Positions 12,414 through 21,314 of a stretch of DNA of 64,000 nt are shown one piece after another. The DNA is from AC-51 sp963749895 (GTDB lineage: Bacteria; Actinomycetota; UBA4738; HRBIN12), in assembly GCA_963749895.1 (NCBI GenBank), contig CAVVOG010000003.1:868001-932000 (forward strand), written 5' to 3'. The position numbers were made by a program, and so were the translations under genes. The notes beneath the pieces were generated by a model. It did no database searches and was not told the DNA's origin. It worked only from the letters and a program-made list of their open reading frames with translations. Within the stretch, counting starts at the first letter, position 1, and the number at the start of each line of letters is the position of its first letter.

Positions 12414-14118
12414 GGAAGCGACGGAGCTTCGGCAGGGGCCACGTGTTGATCACGTCGGCCGGCGAGAGCCATCCGCGCTGGGCGACGCCGACCCCGTACC
12501 GCATGTGGTCCAGGTGGCCGATCGCATGGGCGTCCGAATCGATCGCGAACCGCACGCCGTGGCGCGTCGCCCACCGAACGTGCTCGTCGCGGAGGTCGAG
12601 CCGGTCGGGGAACGCATCGATCTCCAGCGCCGTGCCCGTCCGCGCCGCAGCCGCGAAGACCGCCTCGAGATCGAGGTCCACGGGGTCTCGGCGACCGATC
12701 AGCCGGGTCGTCAGGTGGCCGATCACGTGCACGTGCGGGTTCTCCATCGCCCGGATCACCCGGCGGGTCATCTCGTCGCGTCCCTGACGCAGGTGCGAGT
12801 GGACCGAGGCTACCGTGACGTCGAAGCCCTCGAGGAAGCCGGCATCCCAGTCCACGCCGCCGTCAGGGCCGATGTTGAGTTCGGCGCCGTGCAGGAGCTC
12901 CATCTGCGGATAACGACGCTGCAGCGAGCGGAGGCGCTCCCGTTGGGCGAGCATCTTCGCGTCCGTCATCCGGTGCATCGCGAGGTCTGGCGCGTGGTCG
13001 GTGACCGCGTAGTACGCGTATCCCTTGCGGGCCGCCGCGTCGAGCATCCCTTCGAGCGATGCCTGGCCGTCGGTGAGGTCGGTGTGCGTGTGCAGGTCAC
13101 CGCGGACCCGCCGCAACGTGACGAGGGATGGGAGCGAACCAGCGAGCGCGGCCTCGACCTCCCCCAGATCCTCGCGGAGGGTCGGCTCGATGAACGGGAG
13201 CCCGAGTCGCTCGTACACGGCACGTTCGGACCGGGCGGCCAACAGTGCACCGGAGGCGGCGTCGAACAGCCCGTACTCGTTCAGCTTGAGCCCCTTGCGG
13301 ACCGCGATCTCTCGGATGCGGACGTTGTGGGCCTTCGAACCGGTGAAGTAGATCATCGCCGCGCCCCAGGAAGTCCGCGGGATCACCCGGAGGTCGACCT
13401 GCAATCCGTCATGGGTCACGACGGATGACTTCGTGTCGCCTTTGGCGAGCACCCGATCGACCATCTCGAGGCCCGTGAAGGCATCCATGACCGGCTCCGT
13501 CTCGCTCGCGGCGACCAGGAGGTCGACGTCGCCGATCGTCTCCGCCATCCGGCGCAGCGAGCCGGCCCAGGTGGCCTCCTGGACCACGGGGAGGACACGG
13601 AGACGCTCGAGGATCCGTTCGGCGACGTCGAGCGCGACGTCGATCCGGACGCGCTCCTCGCCGGCGCTCGCCCGGGCCGCGCCTCGGAGGATCTGCTCTT
13701 GCGTCTTCTCCGAGAAACCCTTCATGCGCGACAGCCGGCCGTCTTTCGCCGCCGCGACGAGCGCATCGAGGTCGGCGATCCCGAGCTCCTGGTAGACGGC
13801 CATCGCCTTCTTCGGTCCGAACCCCGGGATGCGGGTCATCTCCCGGACCCCCGCGGGAACCGTGCTCCGGAGTTCCTCGAGTTCCGGGAAGGTCCCCGTC
13901 CGCAGGATCGCGTCGATCTTCTGCGCGATCGACGCGCCGACGTGGGCGATCGCCAGGACGTCTCGCTCGCCCAGATCGGACAGGTCCTCGTGGTGCGCGC
14001 CCACCGCGCGGGCAGCCTTCTCGTAGGCGCGCGGCTTGAACGGGTCGTCCCCGACGATCGCCAACAGATCAGCGAACTCGAGGAGGGCCCGCTCGACGTC
14101 GTCGTTCGACCGAGGCAC
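12397..14118 (-). CDS. polX: DNA polymerase X family protein with PHP domain
   Basis: A 573-residue family X polymerase for gap filling in DNA repair. There is an N-terminal helix-hairpin-helix region (RIPGFGPKKA near 97-106), a nucleotidyltransferase palm with GDVDLLV (D197 and D199) and a third carboxylate in QVDLRV (D242). A C-terminal PHP domain starts at DLHTHTDLTDG (about 341-351) and continues through HGAELNIGPDGGVD and AIDSDAHAIGHL, carrying the metal ligands for 3'-5' exonuclease or AP-endonuclease activity. The length matches bacterial PolX. It starts at GTG 14118, 9 nt after argF, and the end overlaps mpg. Confidence 0.93.
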   Translation of the reverse strand: MPRSNDDVERALLEFADLLAIVGDDPFKPRAYEKAARAVGAHHEDLSDLGERDVLAIAHVGASIAQKIDAILRTGTFPELEELRSTVPAGVREMTRIPGFGPKKAMAVYQELGIADLDALVAAAKDGRLSRMKGFSEKTQEQILRGAARASAGEERVRIDVALDVAERILERLRVLPVVQEATWAGSLRRMAETIGDVDLLVAASETEPVMDAFTGLEMVDRVLAKGDTKSSVVTHDGLQVDLRVIPRTSWGAAMIYFTGSKAHNVRIREIAVRKGLKLNEYGLFDAASGALLAARSERAVYERLGLPFIEPTLREDLGEVEAALAGSLPSLVTLRRVRGDLHTHTDLTDGQASLEGMLDAAARKGYAYYAVTDHAPDLAMHRMTDAKMLAQRERLRSLQRRYPQMELLHGAELNIGPDGGVDWDAGFLEGFDVTVASVHSHLRQGRDEMTRRVIRAMENPHVHVIGHLTTRLIGRRDPVDLDLEAVFAAAARTGTALEIDAFPDRLDLRDEHVRWATRHGVRFAIDSDAHAIGHLDHMRYGVGVAQRGWLSPADVINTWPLPKLRRFLARRG

Positions 14119-14127
14119 GGCGCCGGC

Positions 14128-15048
14128 TCAGGCGAGTCCGAGCAGGAAGAGCAGCAGGGCCTTCTGGGAATGCAACCGGTTCTCCGCTTGGTCCCACACG
14201 ACCGAGCGGGGTCCGTCGATCACCTCGTCGGTGATCTCCTGGCCTCGGTGGGCCGGGAGGCAGTGCATCACCAGCACGTCGTCGGATGCGCGGTCGACCA
14301 AGCTCTGGTTCAACTGGTACGAGGGGAAGACCAGCGCGCGCTCGTCTGCCTCGGCCTCCTGACCCATGCTGGCCCAGACGTCGGTGTACAGCACGTCGGC
14401 TCCCGTGGCGGCCGCCTTGGGGTCGTTCGTGACCTCGACGCTCCCGCCGGTCCCCGCGGCGATCTCCGCCGCGCGGTGCACCACCATCGGGATCGGGTCG
14501 AACCCCGGCGGGGTCGCCGCGCGCACGTGCATCCCAGCCTTCGCGCCGGCCAGCAGCAACGAGTGCGTCACGTTGTTCCCGTCGCCCAGGTAGGTCATGA
14601 CGCGGCCTTCCAGCGTCCCGAACCGCTCACGGACGGTCTGGAGGTCCGCCAACGCCTGACAGGGATGTTCGAAGTCCGACAGCGAGTTCACGACGGGAAC
14701 CGGCGCCGCGGCCGCCAGCAGCTCCAGGCGCTCCTGCTCGAAGGTCCTCAGGACGATCGCGTCCACGTAGCGTGCCAGGACCCGGCCCGTGTCCTCGATC
14801 GTCTCGCCCCGACCGAGCTGGAGGTCGGTCGATGACAGCGCGAGGGGATACCCACCCAGCTGTGCCACGCCGACCTCGAACGAGACGCGGGTCCGCGTGG
14901 ACGACTTCTCGAAGATCAGGGCGACGCTGCGGCCGACGAGCGCTGTCGCGTGCATCGCGCGATCGGTCTTCATCGCGGCGGCGAGGTCCAGGACGTGGGT
15001 CAGTTCGTCGCGGGACAGGTCGTCGACGGAGAGGTAGTCGCGTGTCAT
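14128..15048 (-). CDS. argF: ornithine carbamoyltransferase
   Basis: A 306-residue transcarbamylase making citrulline from ornithine and carbamoyl phosphate in arginine synthesis. The carbamoyl-phosphate site is SSTRTR (residues about 49-54). Other landmarks are DFEHPCQALADLQT and the ornithine-site signature MHCLPAHRGQEITDEV near the C-terminus. The length is typical. No other arg gene is nearby; carAB, which supplies carbamoyl phosphate, lies 26 kb away in the pyrimidine operon. A TAGACT box 9 nt before the ATG suggests a near-leaderless message shared with polX and mpg. Confidence 0.96.
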   Translation of the reverse strand: MTRDYLSVDDLSRDELTHVLDLAAAMKTDRAMHATALVGRSVALIFEKSSTRTRVSFEVGVAQLGGYPLALSSTDLQLGRGETIEDTGRVLARYVDAIVLRTFEQERLELLAAAAPVPVVNSLSDFEHPCQALADLQTVRERFGTLEGRVMTYLGDGNNVTHSLLLAGAKAGMHVRAATPPGFDPIPMVVHRAAEIAAGTGGSVEVTNDPKAAATGADVLYTDVWASMGQEAEADERALVFPSYQLNQSLVDRASDDVLVMHCLPAHRGQEITDEVIDGPRSVVWDQAENRLHSQKALLLFLLGLA

Positions 15049-15057
15049 GGCGTGGCG

Positions 15058-15063
15058 AGTCTA
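15058..15063 (-). promoter_or_regulatory. TAGACT -10-like box, near-leaderless argF promoter
   Basis: TAGACT on the minus strand is followed by 9 nt (CGCCACGCC) and the argF ATG. The layout is almost identical before pheS and metK. Confidence 0.45.
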
Positions 15064-15108
15064 GTCCCGCCCGGGGAGCCGGAGCCAGGGCCCGAGAGCG
15101 TCTCTCGG

Positions 15109-17493
15109 TCACCCCGCGCGGAGGCTGGCTCCGTGCTCCTTCGTCAGGCGCGCCACGATCCGGTCGACGGCCGCCTGCGCCTCCTCGTCGGTGAGCGTCC
15201 GATCCGGGGCGCGGAAATCGACGGCGAAGGCGAGGCTCTTCGTCCCGGCGCTGAGGGCCCCCCCTCGGAACACGTCGAACAGCACGCACGCACCCAGCAG
15301 ATCACCGGCCGCCTCCTCGAGCGCCTGCTGGACCGCGCCCGCCGGCGTTGCCTCGGCCACCACGAACGCGAGGTCGCGACGCACCGGCGGGAAGCGGGGC
15401 GGTTCGCGCAGAGCGACCCGCCGATCCGCCGCCTCCATCAGCGATCCGAGGCCGACCACGACAACCGCCACCCTGCCGTCGATGTCCAGGGTCTGGGCGA
15501 CCCGAGGATGGATCTCACCGATCACGCCGACGGGACGCCCACCGACCACCACCTGTGCGGATCGCCCGGGATGGAAGGGTCCCGGGGGGACGCCCCCTAG
15601 CGTCCAGTCGTGCACCCCGAGATCGTGCAGCAACGCCTCGAGGACACCCTTCGCGTCGTGAACGTCGAGCTCGCGACGTGCCGATGACCATCCGGTCCCC
15701 GAAGGCCCGCACAGGACGGCCCCGGCCTTGCGTACCTGGAGGAACGGGTCGCCGCCCGACCCGAGGCGGAACGTGACGCCAACCTCGAACAGGGCGACCC
15801 GATCGACCCCGGCGGCCTGGTTCCGGGCGACCCCCTTCAGCAGCCCCGGGGTGAGCCGGGTCCGCAGGAACCCCTCCTCGGCCCGCAGGGGGTTCGCCAC
15901 GGGCACGGCGTCGACGTCGTCGAACAGGGCGAGATCGTCGGCGGACACGAACGGCACCGGGCGGATCTCCCGGAGGCCCGCGCGGCGCAGCGATCCCTTC
16001 GCCCGGCGGGCGAACGCGAACGCCGGAGGCAGACCGCCTGCGTGTGGCGCCCGCGGCAGGGTGGATCCGACGTGGTCGTATCCCTGGACGCGCACGACCT
16101 CCTCGATCAGGTCCACCTCACGATCGATGTCGGTCCGGTACCCCGGCACCTCGACCTCGACCATGTCGCCGTCGACCCCGTGCGCCATGCCGAGCGTCGC
16201 GAACACGTCCGCCGCGTCCGAAGGAGCGACGGGATACCCGAGCAGGGCGGACGCGCGGGTGGCCCGCATCGACACGACCCGTCGCGGCGAGACCTCGCCG
16301 GCCTCGGCAAGGCCCGCGAGCACCGTGCCTCCGCCCCACGCGGCGATCAGCTTCGCGCCCCGTGCGGCCGCCAGCTCGACCCCTTCCGGGTCGGTCCCTC
16401 GCTCGAACCGATGGGATGCTTCCGTGTGGAGGTCGAGTCGACGTCCGGTGAGCAGGACCCCGCCGCGCGTGAAGTACGCGCTCTCGAGCAGCACGTCGGC
16501 GGTCTCCACCGAGACCTCCGACGACTGGCCCCCCATCACCCCCGCGATCGCGACCGCCTTCTCGACATCACAGATCAGCAGGTCACGGTCCGTCAGGACA
16601 CGCTCGACGTCGTCCAGGGTGGTCAGACGCTCGCCGTCCGCCGCCTCCCGCACCACGATGCCCGGGCCGGCGAGGTGATCCATGTCGAACCCGTGGAGCG
16701 GTTGGCCCATCTCGAGCATCACGTAGTTCGTCGCGTCGACCACCGCGTCGATCGGGCGCATCCCCGCCGCGGTCAATCGCGCTTGCGCGAGGAGCGGCGC
16801 AGGTCGGTGCGAGACCCCCCGGATCACACGCGCCACGTACCGGGGACAGGCCTCCGGGGCCTCGATCCGGACGGTCGCGACGTCGGCAGCGCGCTCGAAC
16901 GATTCCTCGAGCGACAGGTCGGGCGCCCCCAGGGGGACCCCCGTCGCGGCCGCGACCTCGCGGGCGACACCGTAGATGCTCAGGAAGTCGGGACGGTTCG
17001 GCTCCACCTCGATGTCGAGGACCGCGTCGTCGAGCCCCAGGACCGACTTCAGGTCGTCGCCGACCTCCAGGCCCTCGCCGTCGAGGACGAGGATCCCGCC
17101 GTGGTCGGGGGAGATCGCGAGCTCGCGTGGGGAGCACAGCATCCCGTTCGAGACGACGCCACGGATCTCGCGGGCGCCGAGTGGCTCGGGCAACGCCGGC
17201 ACCCGCCCACCGGGAGGAACCCACGGCACCAGGTTGCCCGGTCCCATGTTGCGGACGCCGACCACGAGCTCGATCTCCCCCGATCCGTGCTGGATCCGGG
17301 CGATGCAGAGCTTGTCGGAGTTCGGGTGGTCACGGACCTCGAGGACCCGAGCGACGACGACGCCTTCGAGTCCCTGCCAAGGCCACAGGACGCCTTCCAC
17401 CTTCACGCCGCGCTTCGTGATCAGCTCGGCGAGCGCCTCGGCGCCCATGTCCGTGGGCGCGTACTCCCGGAGCCAGTGCAGGGGCACCTTCAC
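15109..17493 (-). CDS. pheT: phenylalanyl-tRNA synthetase beta subunit
   Basis: The 794-residue beta subunit of the (alpha-beta)2 PheRS. Domains in order: an N-terminal tRNA-binding OB fold (EVRDHPNSDKLCIARIQHGS, about 53-72), the B3/B4 editing region (RPIDAVVDATNYVMLEMGQP), the B5 domain, the catalytic-like core (EEVVRVQGYDHVGSTLPRA) and a C-terminal FDX-ACB domain (FPPVRRDLAFVV onward). The frame stays open far upstream inside pheS, but the conserved start is GTG 17493, whose GTGA overlaps the pheS stop, indicating translational coupling. Confidence 0.96.
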   Translation of the reverse strand: MKVPLHWLREYAPTDMGAEALAELITKRGVKVEGVLWPWQGLEGVVVARVLEVRDHPNSDKLCIARIQHGSGEIELVVGVRNMGPGNLVPWVPPGGRVPALPEPLGAREIRGVVSNGMLCSPRELAISPDHGGILVLDGEGLEVGDDLKSVLGLDDAVLDIEVEPNRPDFLSIYGVAREVAAATGVPLGAPDLSLEESFERAADVATVRIEAPEACPRYVARVIRGVSHRPAPLLAQARLTAAGMRPIDAVVDATNYVMLEMGQPLHGFDMDHLAGPGIVVREAADGERLTTLDDVERVLTDRDLLICDVEKAVAIAGVMGGQSSEVSVETADVLLESAYFTRGGVLLTGRRLDLHTEASHRFERGTDPEGVELAAARGAKLIAAWGGGTVLAGLAEAGEVSPRRVVSMRATRASALLGYPVAPSDAADVFATLGMAHGVDGDMVEVEVPGYRTDIDREVDLIEEVVRVQGYDHVGSTLPRAPHAGGLPPAFAFARRAKGSLRRAGLREIRPVPFVSADDLALFDDVDAVPVANPLRAEEGFLRTRLTPGLLKGVARNQAAGVDRVALFEVGVTFRLGSGGDPFLQVRKAGAVLCGPSGTGWSSARRELDVHDAKGVLEALLHDLGVHDWTLGGVPPGPFHPGRSAQVVVGGRPVGVIGEIHPRVAQTLDIDGRVAVVVVGLGSLMEAADRRVALREPPRFPPVRRDLAFVVAEATPAGAVQQALEEAAGDLLGACVLFDVFRGGALSAGTKSLAFAVDFRAPDRTLTDEEAQAAVDRIVARLTKEHGASLRAG

Positions 17494-18545
17494 GAGGCGG
17501 CTCCGAACTGCTCGAGGAACCGCACGTCGGTGTCGACGAGCATCCGGATGTCCGGGATCGCGTACTTCAGCAGGGCGATCCGCTCGATCCCCACCCCGAA
17601 CGCGAAGCCCGTGAAGCGCTCGGGGTCGTACCCGCAGTTCTCCAGGACCTGCGGATGGACCATGCCGGCACCCAGGAGCTCGATCCATCCGTTCCCGCAG
17701 ACCCGGCACCCGACCCCGTCGCACACGAAGCACGACACGCCGACCTCCGCGCCCGGTTCGACGAACGGGAAGTACGCGGGCCCGAGGCGGACCTTCCTGG
17801 ACTCGCCGAACAGACCCCGGGCCATCGCCTCGAGGGTCCCCTTGAGATCGGCGAACGTGATGCCCTCGTCGACCACGAGCCCCTCGACCTGATGGAACAC
17901 CGCCAGGTGGGTCGCGTCCGGGTTCTCCCGCCGGTACACCCGCCCGGGGGCGATCACGTACACGGGCGGGGGTTGCGACTGCATCGTTCGGATCTGGACG
18001 GCGCTCGTCTCGGTGCGCAGCAGCAGTTCCGGATGACCCGGGATCGCCACGTACAGGGAGTCCTTCATCGTGCGCGCGGGGTGATCCGGCGGGATGTTCA
18101 GGGCCTGGAAATTGTGCCAATCGTCTTCGATCTCCGGGCCCTCGGCGACGCGGAAGCCGAGCCGGGTGAACACCTCGACCACCTCGTCCTCGACGAGGGT
18201 GAGCGGATGGAGTGAGCCCTCGGGGAGCCTTCGTCCAGGCAGGCTGAGATCGACCCGATCCGCCTCGAGCAGTGCCCCCTCGGCCTCGTCGCGGAGCGCC
18301 TCACGGCGTGCCTCGAACGCCTCCTGGAGGGTGGTGCGCACCTCGTTCGCCAGGCGTCCCAGGTCGCGGCGATCGTCCTCCGGCAGCCCGCCGAGGCCAC
18401 GCTGGACCTCGCTGAACGCCGATCTCCGGCCCGTCACCGCGATCTGGGCGCCCTCCAGATCCTCGAGCGAGACGGCGTTCGCAGCCAGCGCGAGACCTCG
18501 CTCCCGCTCGGCCTCCAGCGTCTGACGCATCTCCCCGGCGTCCAT
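17490..18545 (-). CDS. pheS: phenylalanyl-tRNA synthetase alpha subunit
   Basis: The 351-residue catalytic subunit of PheRS. It has an N-terminal coiled-coil that binds tRNA, then the class II core with the HPLTLVEDEVVEVFTRLGF segment, a motif 2 region near FHQVEGLVVDEGITFADLKG and motif 3 in AFGVGIERIALLKYAIPDIR near the C-terminus. A Cys cluster CFVCDGVGCRVCG interrupts the core, as in several actinobacterial PheS. It is placed after infC-rpmI-rplT and the methylase-kinase fusion gene; a TAGACT box 8 nt before the ATG may give pheST its own start. Confidence 0.97.
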   Translation of the reverse strand: MDAGEMRQTLEAERERGLALAANAVSLEDLEGAQIAVTGRRSAFSEVQRGLGGLPEDDRRDLGRLANEVRTTLQEAFEARREALRDEAEGALLEADRVDLSLPGRRLPEGSLHPLTLVEDEVVEVFTRLGFRVAEGPEIEDDWHNFQALNIPPDHPARTMKDSLYVAIPGHPELLLRTETSAVQIRTMQSQPPPVYVIAPGRVYRRENPDATHLAVFHQVEGLVVDEGITFADLKGTLEAMARGLFGESRKVRLGPAYFPFVEPGAEVGVSCFVCDGVGCRVCGNGWIELLGAGMVHPQVLENCGYDPERFTGFAFGVGIERIALLKYAIPDIRMLVDTDVRFLEQFGAAS

Positions 18546-18553
18546 GGTCGGCG

Positions 18554-18559
18554 AGTCTA
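18554..18559 (-). promoter_or_regulatory. TAGACT -10-like box, near-leaderless pheS promoter
   Basis: TAGACT on the minus strand is followed by 8 nt (CGCCGACC) and the pheS ATG. It lies in the 45-bp gap after the fusion gene. Confidence 0.45.
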
Positions 18560-18590
18560 CCCAACCGCCTCGAGGGTCCCGGGCGGAAGG

Positions 18591-20012
18591 TCAGTCCCCC
18601 AGCGGGAGCTCCAAGCACAGGACGAGCCGTCCGTCCGCGACCTCGGCCCAGGACCGACCCCCCTGCGCTTCGGCGACTCCGCGCGCGACGTACAGACCGA
18701 TCTTGCTCCCGCCACCCTGCCCTGGGCGCCGAGGTCGGAACAGGCTCTCGGCGGCATCGGGGTCGAGTTCCGAACAGGCTCGAGAGGCCTCAACGTGCAA
18801 GGTGCCACCTCGACGCTCGGTCCGCACGCGGATCGGGCCTTCCGAGCCCCACCACACGAGCGTCTCCGCGAACGACAACAGCGCCGTCTTCAGACGCGTG
18901 GGGTCGACGAAGAAGGGGCCCGGGTCGCCCTCCCACTCGATCGGAGGGTGCTCGGGGTCTCGCGCCTGCATCTGGGCGACCGTGGCGACCAGGTCCCCGA
19001 GGTCGATCTGATCCGGGAACAGGTCGAGCGCCCCTGCCGCCACGCGCGCGGCATCCACCAGGAGCCGCACGATCTGATCCATCCGATCGGCATCGTGGAC
19101 GATCCCGGCCAGCATCAGGGCCCGCTGGTCGTCGGGCATCTGCTCCCAGCGGCGTTCCAGCGCGTACCCGAACCCCTTCATGGCCGTCAGCGGTGAGCGG
19201 ATGTCGTGAGCCGCGGCGGCGATCAGGTCCTCGAGCTCAGCGCCGCGCCCGACCCGGCGTCGGGCGTGCTCGAACAGGCAGACGGTGGCCGCCGCGGCGA
19301 GGTTCAGCGACTCCGCGGCCCCCACGTGGGGGACCCGTACGGTCGCGTCAGCGAGCGCGACGACGTGCTGCGGGAGGCCGTGCGCCTCGTTCCCGAACAC
19401 GAACGCGATCGGTCCGGTGAGGTCCGCTGCGTAGAGGCTCTCCGCCCCGTGGGCATCCATCGCCAGCACGCGGTAGCCGAGGTCGTGCGCGCGGCGGATC
19501 GCCGCTGTCGTGTCGGCACCACGGACGACCGGGAGGTGGAACACCGATCCGGCCGAGGCGCGGACCGTCTTGGGGTTGTACACATCCACGGAGGTCGCGG
19601 TGAACACGACGCCGCTTCCCCCGGCAGCATCGGCCGAGCGCAGGACGGTCCCGGCGTTCCCCGGATCGCGTACCTCGTGGAGGATCGTGAGACAGCCTTC
19701 GCCGGGCACGGCCTCCAGACCCACGTCGACGAACGGTGCGACCCCGAGGAGACCCTGGGGCGTGACCGTCGAGGTCAACCTGCGCATCAGGTCCTCGCCC
19801 ACGTGGTGGACGTCGATACCGGCTTGCGAGGCTCGAACGGCCCACTCGTCCAGCGGGTCGGTCGTGAACAGCGACTCGAGCCGCCCGGCGGTGAGCGCCT
19901 CGGAGACCCCCTGGGCCCCCTCGACCAGGAACCGGCGGTCCTCCTCGCGGAAGGCGCGCTTCTTGAGGCGGGCGGCCGCGGCGACGCGCGGATTCTTGAT
20001 GCTGGTCAGCAC
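18591..20012 (-). CDS. SpoU/TrmH-family rRNA 2'-O-methyltransferase fused to a histidine-kinase-like module
   Basis: One continuous 473-residue frame with two parts. Residues 1-253 are a SPOUT methyltransferase: a substrate-binding N-terminus (SIKNPRVAAAARLKKRAFRE), then SpoU motifs DPGNAGTVLRSADAAG (116-131), FGNEAHGL (207-213) and VPHVGAAESLNLAAAA (227-242). Residues 260-473 look like a kinase core: DHp helix with H-box AAHDIRSPLTAMKGFGYAL (His269) and a C-terminal HATPase-like part with a G2-like loop GGGSKIGLYVARGVAEAQGG. The N-box Asn is replaced (LLSFAETL) and no DxGxG G1 box is visible, so ATP binding may be weak or lost. It sits between rplT and pheS, where a plain methylase is normal. 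The methylase call is firm; kinase activity is uncertain. Confidence 0.88.
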   Translation of the reverse strand: MLTSIKNPRVAAAARLKKRAFREEDRRFLVEGAQGVSEALTAGRLESLFTTDPLDEWAVRASQAGIDVHHVGEDLMRRLTSTVTPQGLLGVAPFVDVGLEAVPGEGCLTILHEVRDPGNAGTVLRSADAAGGSGVVFTATSVDVYNPKTVRASAGSVFHLPVVRGADTTAAIRRAHDLGYRVLAMDAHGAESLYAADLTGPIAFVFGNEAHGLPQHVVALADATVRVPHVGAAESLNLAAAATVCLFEHARRRVGRGAELEDLIAAAAHDIRSPLTAMKGFGYALERRWEQMPDDQRALMLAGIVHDADRMDQIVRLLVDAARVAAGALDLFPDQIDLGDLVATVAQMQARDPEHPPIEWEGDPGPFFVDPTRLKTALLSFAETLVWWGSEGPIRVRTERRGGTLHVEASRACSELDPDAAESLFRPRRPGQGGGSKIGLYVARGVAEAQGGRSWAEVADGRLVLCLELPLGD

Positions 20013-20058
20013 GAGACCCCCCGGAACGTGGGCTCCGGGCCAATCCGGCCCTGGGCGG

Positions 20059-20064
20059 AGTCTA
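20059..20064 (-). promoter_or_regulatory. TAGACT -10-like box upstream of the fusion gene
   Basis: TAGACT on the minus strand lies in the 79-bp gap between rplT and the methylase-kinase gene, giving a leader of roughly 40 nt. The fusion gene could thus be expressed independently of infC-rpmI-rplT. No strong -35 is seen. Confidence 0.35.
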
Positions 20065-20091
20065 CGGTCGCGAGGGGTCGCGCGGTGGGAT

Positions 20092-20454
20092 TCAGGCGGC
20101 CGCGGTGGCGGTCTTCGCCGTCTCGACGAGCGACGAGAACGCCTTCGGGTCGTTCACCGCGAGGTCGGCGAGGATCTTGCGGTCGACCTCGACGCCGGCG
20201 TTCTTCAGACCGTTGATGAACACGGAGTAGGAGATGCCGTTCGTGCGGCAGGCGGCGTTGATCCGGGCGATCCACAGGCGGCGGAACTGCGCCTTGCGGT
20301 CGCGCCGATCGCGGTACGCGTAGACCCCGGAGTGCTGCACCTGCTCCTTGGCAGCCCGGTATCGGATCCGGCGCGAGCCCGTGTATCCCTTCGCCGCTTC
20401 GAGCACCTCACGGCGCTTCTTCTTCGCGTGGACGGAACGCTTCACTCGTGCCAT
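20092..20454 (-). CDS. rplT: ribosomal protein bL20
   Basis: The 120-residue large-subunit protein bL20, needed for early 50S assembly. It has the basic N-terminus MARVKRSVHAKKKRREVLE and the conserved KGYTGSRRIRYRAAKEQV and RRLWIARINAACR blocks. Only the last dozen residues (ending TAKTATAAA) are variable. It is four bases after rpmI, in the standard infC-rpmI-rplT operon. Confidence 0.98.
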   Translation of the reverse strand: MARVKRSVHAKKKRREVLEAAKGYTGSRRIRYRAAKEQVQHSGVYAYRDRRDRKAQFRRLWIARINAACRTNGISYSVFINGLKNAGVEVDRKILADLAVNDPKAFSSLVETAKTATAAA

Positions 20455-20458
20455 CGGG

Positions 20459-20656
20459 TCACCTCGCCAGCATCCGCTTGATCTTCTTCTGCTCGCCGGT
20501 GGAGGAGACCTCCGCCATGCCCTCGACGCGGCGGCGACGGCTGCCGCTCTTCTTCATGAGCATGTGATTGCCGGTGGCCTTCCGGTGGAGCACCTTCCCA
20601 CGCCGCGTCACGCGGAACCGCTTCGCGGATGAGCTGTGGGTCTTCATCTTCGGCAT
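20459..20656 (-). CDS. rpmI: ribosomal protein bL35
   Basis: The 65-residue bL35. The start MPKMKTHSSSAKRFRVTRRG is the conserved N-terminus, followed by RKATGNHMLMKKSGSRRRR. The frame is open upstream to 20728, but the ATG at 20656 with GAAGGAAAG before it fits the family. It lies between infC (10-bp gap) and rplT (2-bp gap). Confidence 0.97.
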   Translation of the reverse strand: MPKMKTHSSSAKRFRVTRRGKVLHRKATGNHMLMKKSGSRRRRVEGMAEVSSTGEQKKIKRMLAR

Positions 20657-20666
20657 GGGCTTTCCT

Positions 20667-21314
20667 TCAGTCTTCGTCGGATGCGGGGTCCGCGTCGGCC
20701 ATCGCCGGAGCGTCCTCTGGCGGAGCATCGGCCGTGTCGGCGGTGTCGGCCGTCGCCGCGAGGCGGGCCTCCTTCGCCTGTCGCTTGGCGAGCTCCTCGA
20801 GGTATCGCTTGTTGGGCGAGATCACCATGATCATGTTCCGCCCTTCCTGCTTCGGCATCGACTCCACCACGATCAGCTCGCCCAGGTCTGCGACCAGCCG
20901 GTCCAAGATCTTCCGGCCGAGATCAGTGTGCGCCATCTCGCGCCCACGGAACATGATCGTGACCTTGACCTTGTTGCCGGCCCGGACGAACCGCTCGACG
21001 TGGCCCTTCTTCGTGCCGTAGTCGTGAGGGTCGATCTTCGGGCGGAACTTGATCTCCTTCAGGCCGGTGCGGGACTGCTTCTTTCGCGCTTCCTTGAGCT
21101 TGACGTCCCGCTCGTACTTGTACTTGCCGTAGTCCATGATCCGGGCCACGGGCGGGTCGGCCTGAGGGGCGACCTCGACGAGGTCCAGATCCAGGTCTCG
21201 GGCCTGACGGATCGCGTCGCGGGTGTCGACCACCCCGACCTGCTGTCCGTCGGCGCCGACCAGGCGAACCTGGGGCGACCGGATCCGGTCGTTGATACGC
21301 GGATCGGTGGAGAC
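20667..21314 (-). CDS. infC: translation initiation factor IF-3, apparently starting at a non-canonical GUC
   Basis: IF-3, which binds the 30S subunit and checks initiator tRNA and start codons. The N-domain (INDRIRSPQVRLVGADGQQ), linker (YGKYKYERDVKLKEARKK) and C-domain (KVKVTIMFRGREMAHTDLG) are complete; an Asp/Ala-rich tail follows. The conserved N-terminus lies upstream of the first in-frame GTG (21233) and no ATG, GTG or TTG precedes it. The likely initiator is GTC at 21314, giving VSTDPRINDRIR, 8 nt after a perfect AGGAGGT. An ATG at 21321 is one base out of frame. infC genes often use AUU, AUC or AUA, so a rare start is plausible; a one-base indel in GGGG is the alternative. Confidence 0.93.
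   Translation of the reverse strand, partial: VSTDPRINDRIRSPQVRLVGADGQQVGVVDTRDAIRQARDLDLDLVEVAPQADPPVARIMDYGKYKYERDVKLKEARKKQSRTGLKEIKFRPKIDPHDYGTKKGHVERFVRAGNKVKVTIMFRGREMAHTDLGRKILDRLVADLGELIVVESMPKQEGRNMIMVISPNKRYLEELAKRQAKEARLAATADTADTADAPPEDAPAMADADPASDED

Noticed and set aside
17494..18120. N-terminal extension of pheT through pheS
   Set aside because: The extension has no PheT similarity, overlaps pheS in another frame, and the conserved start is the coupled GTG at 17493.
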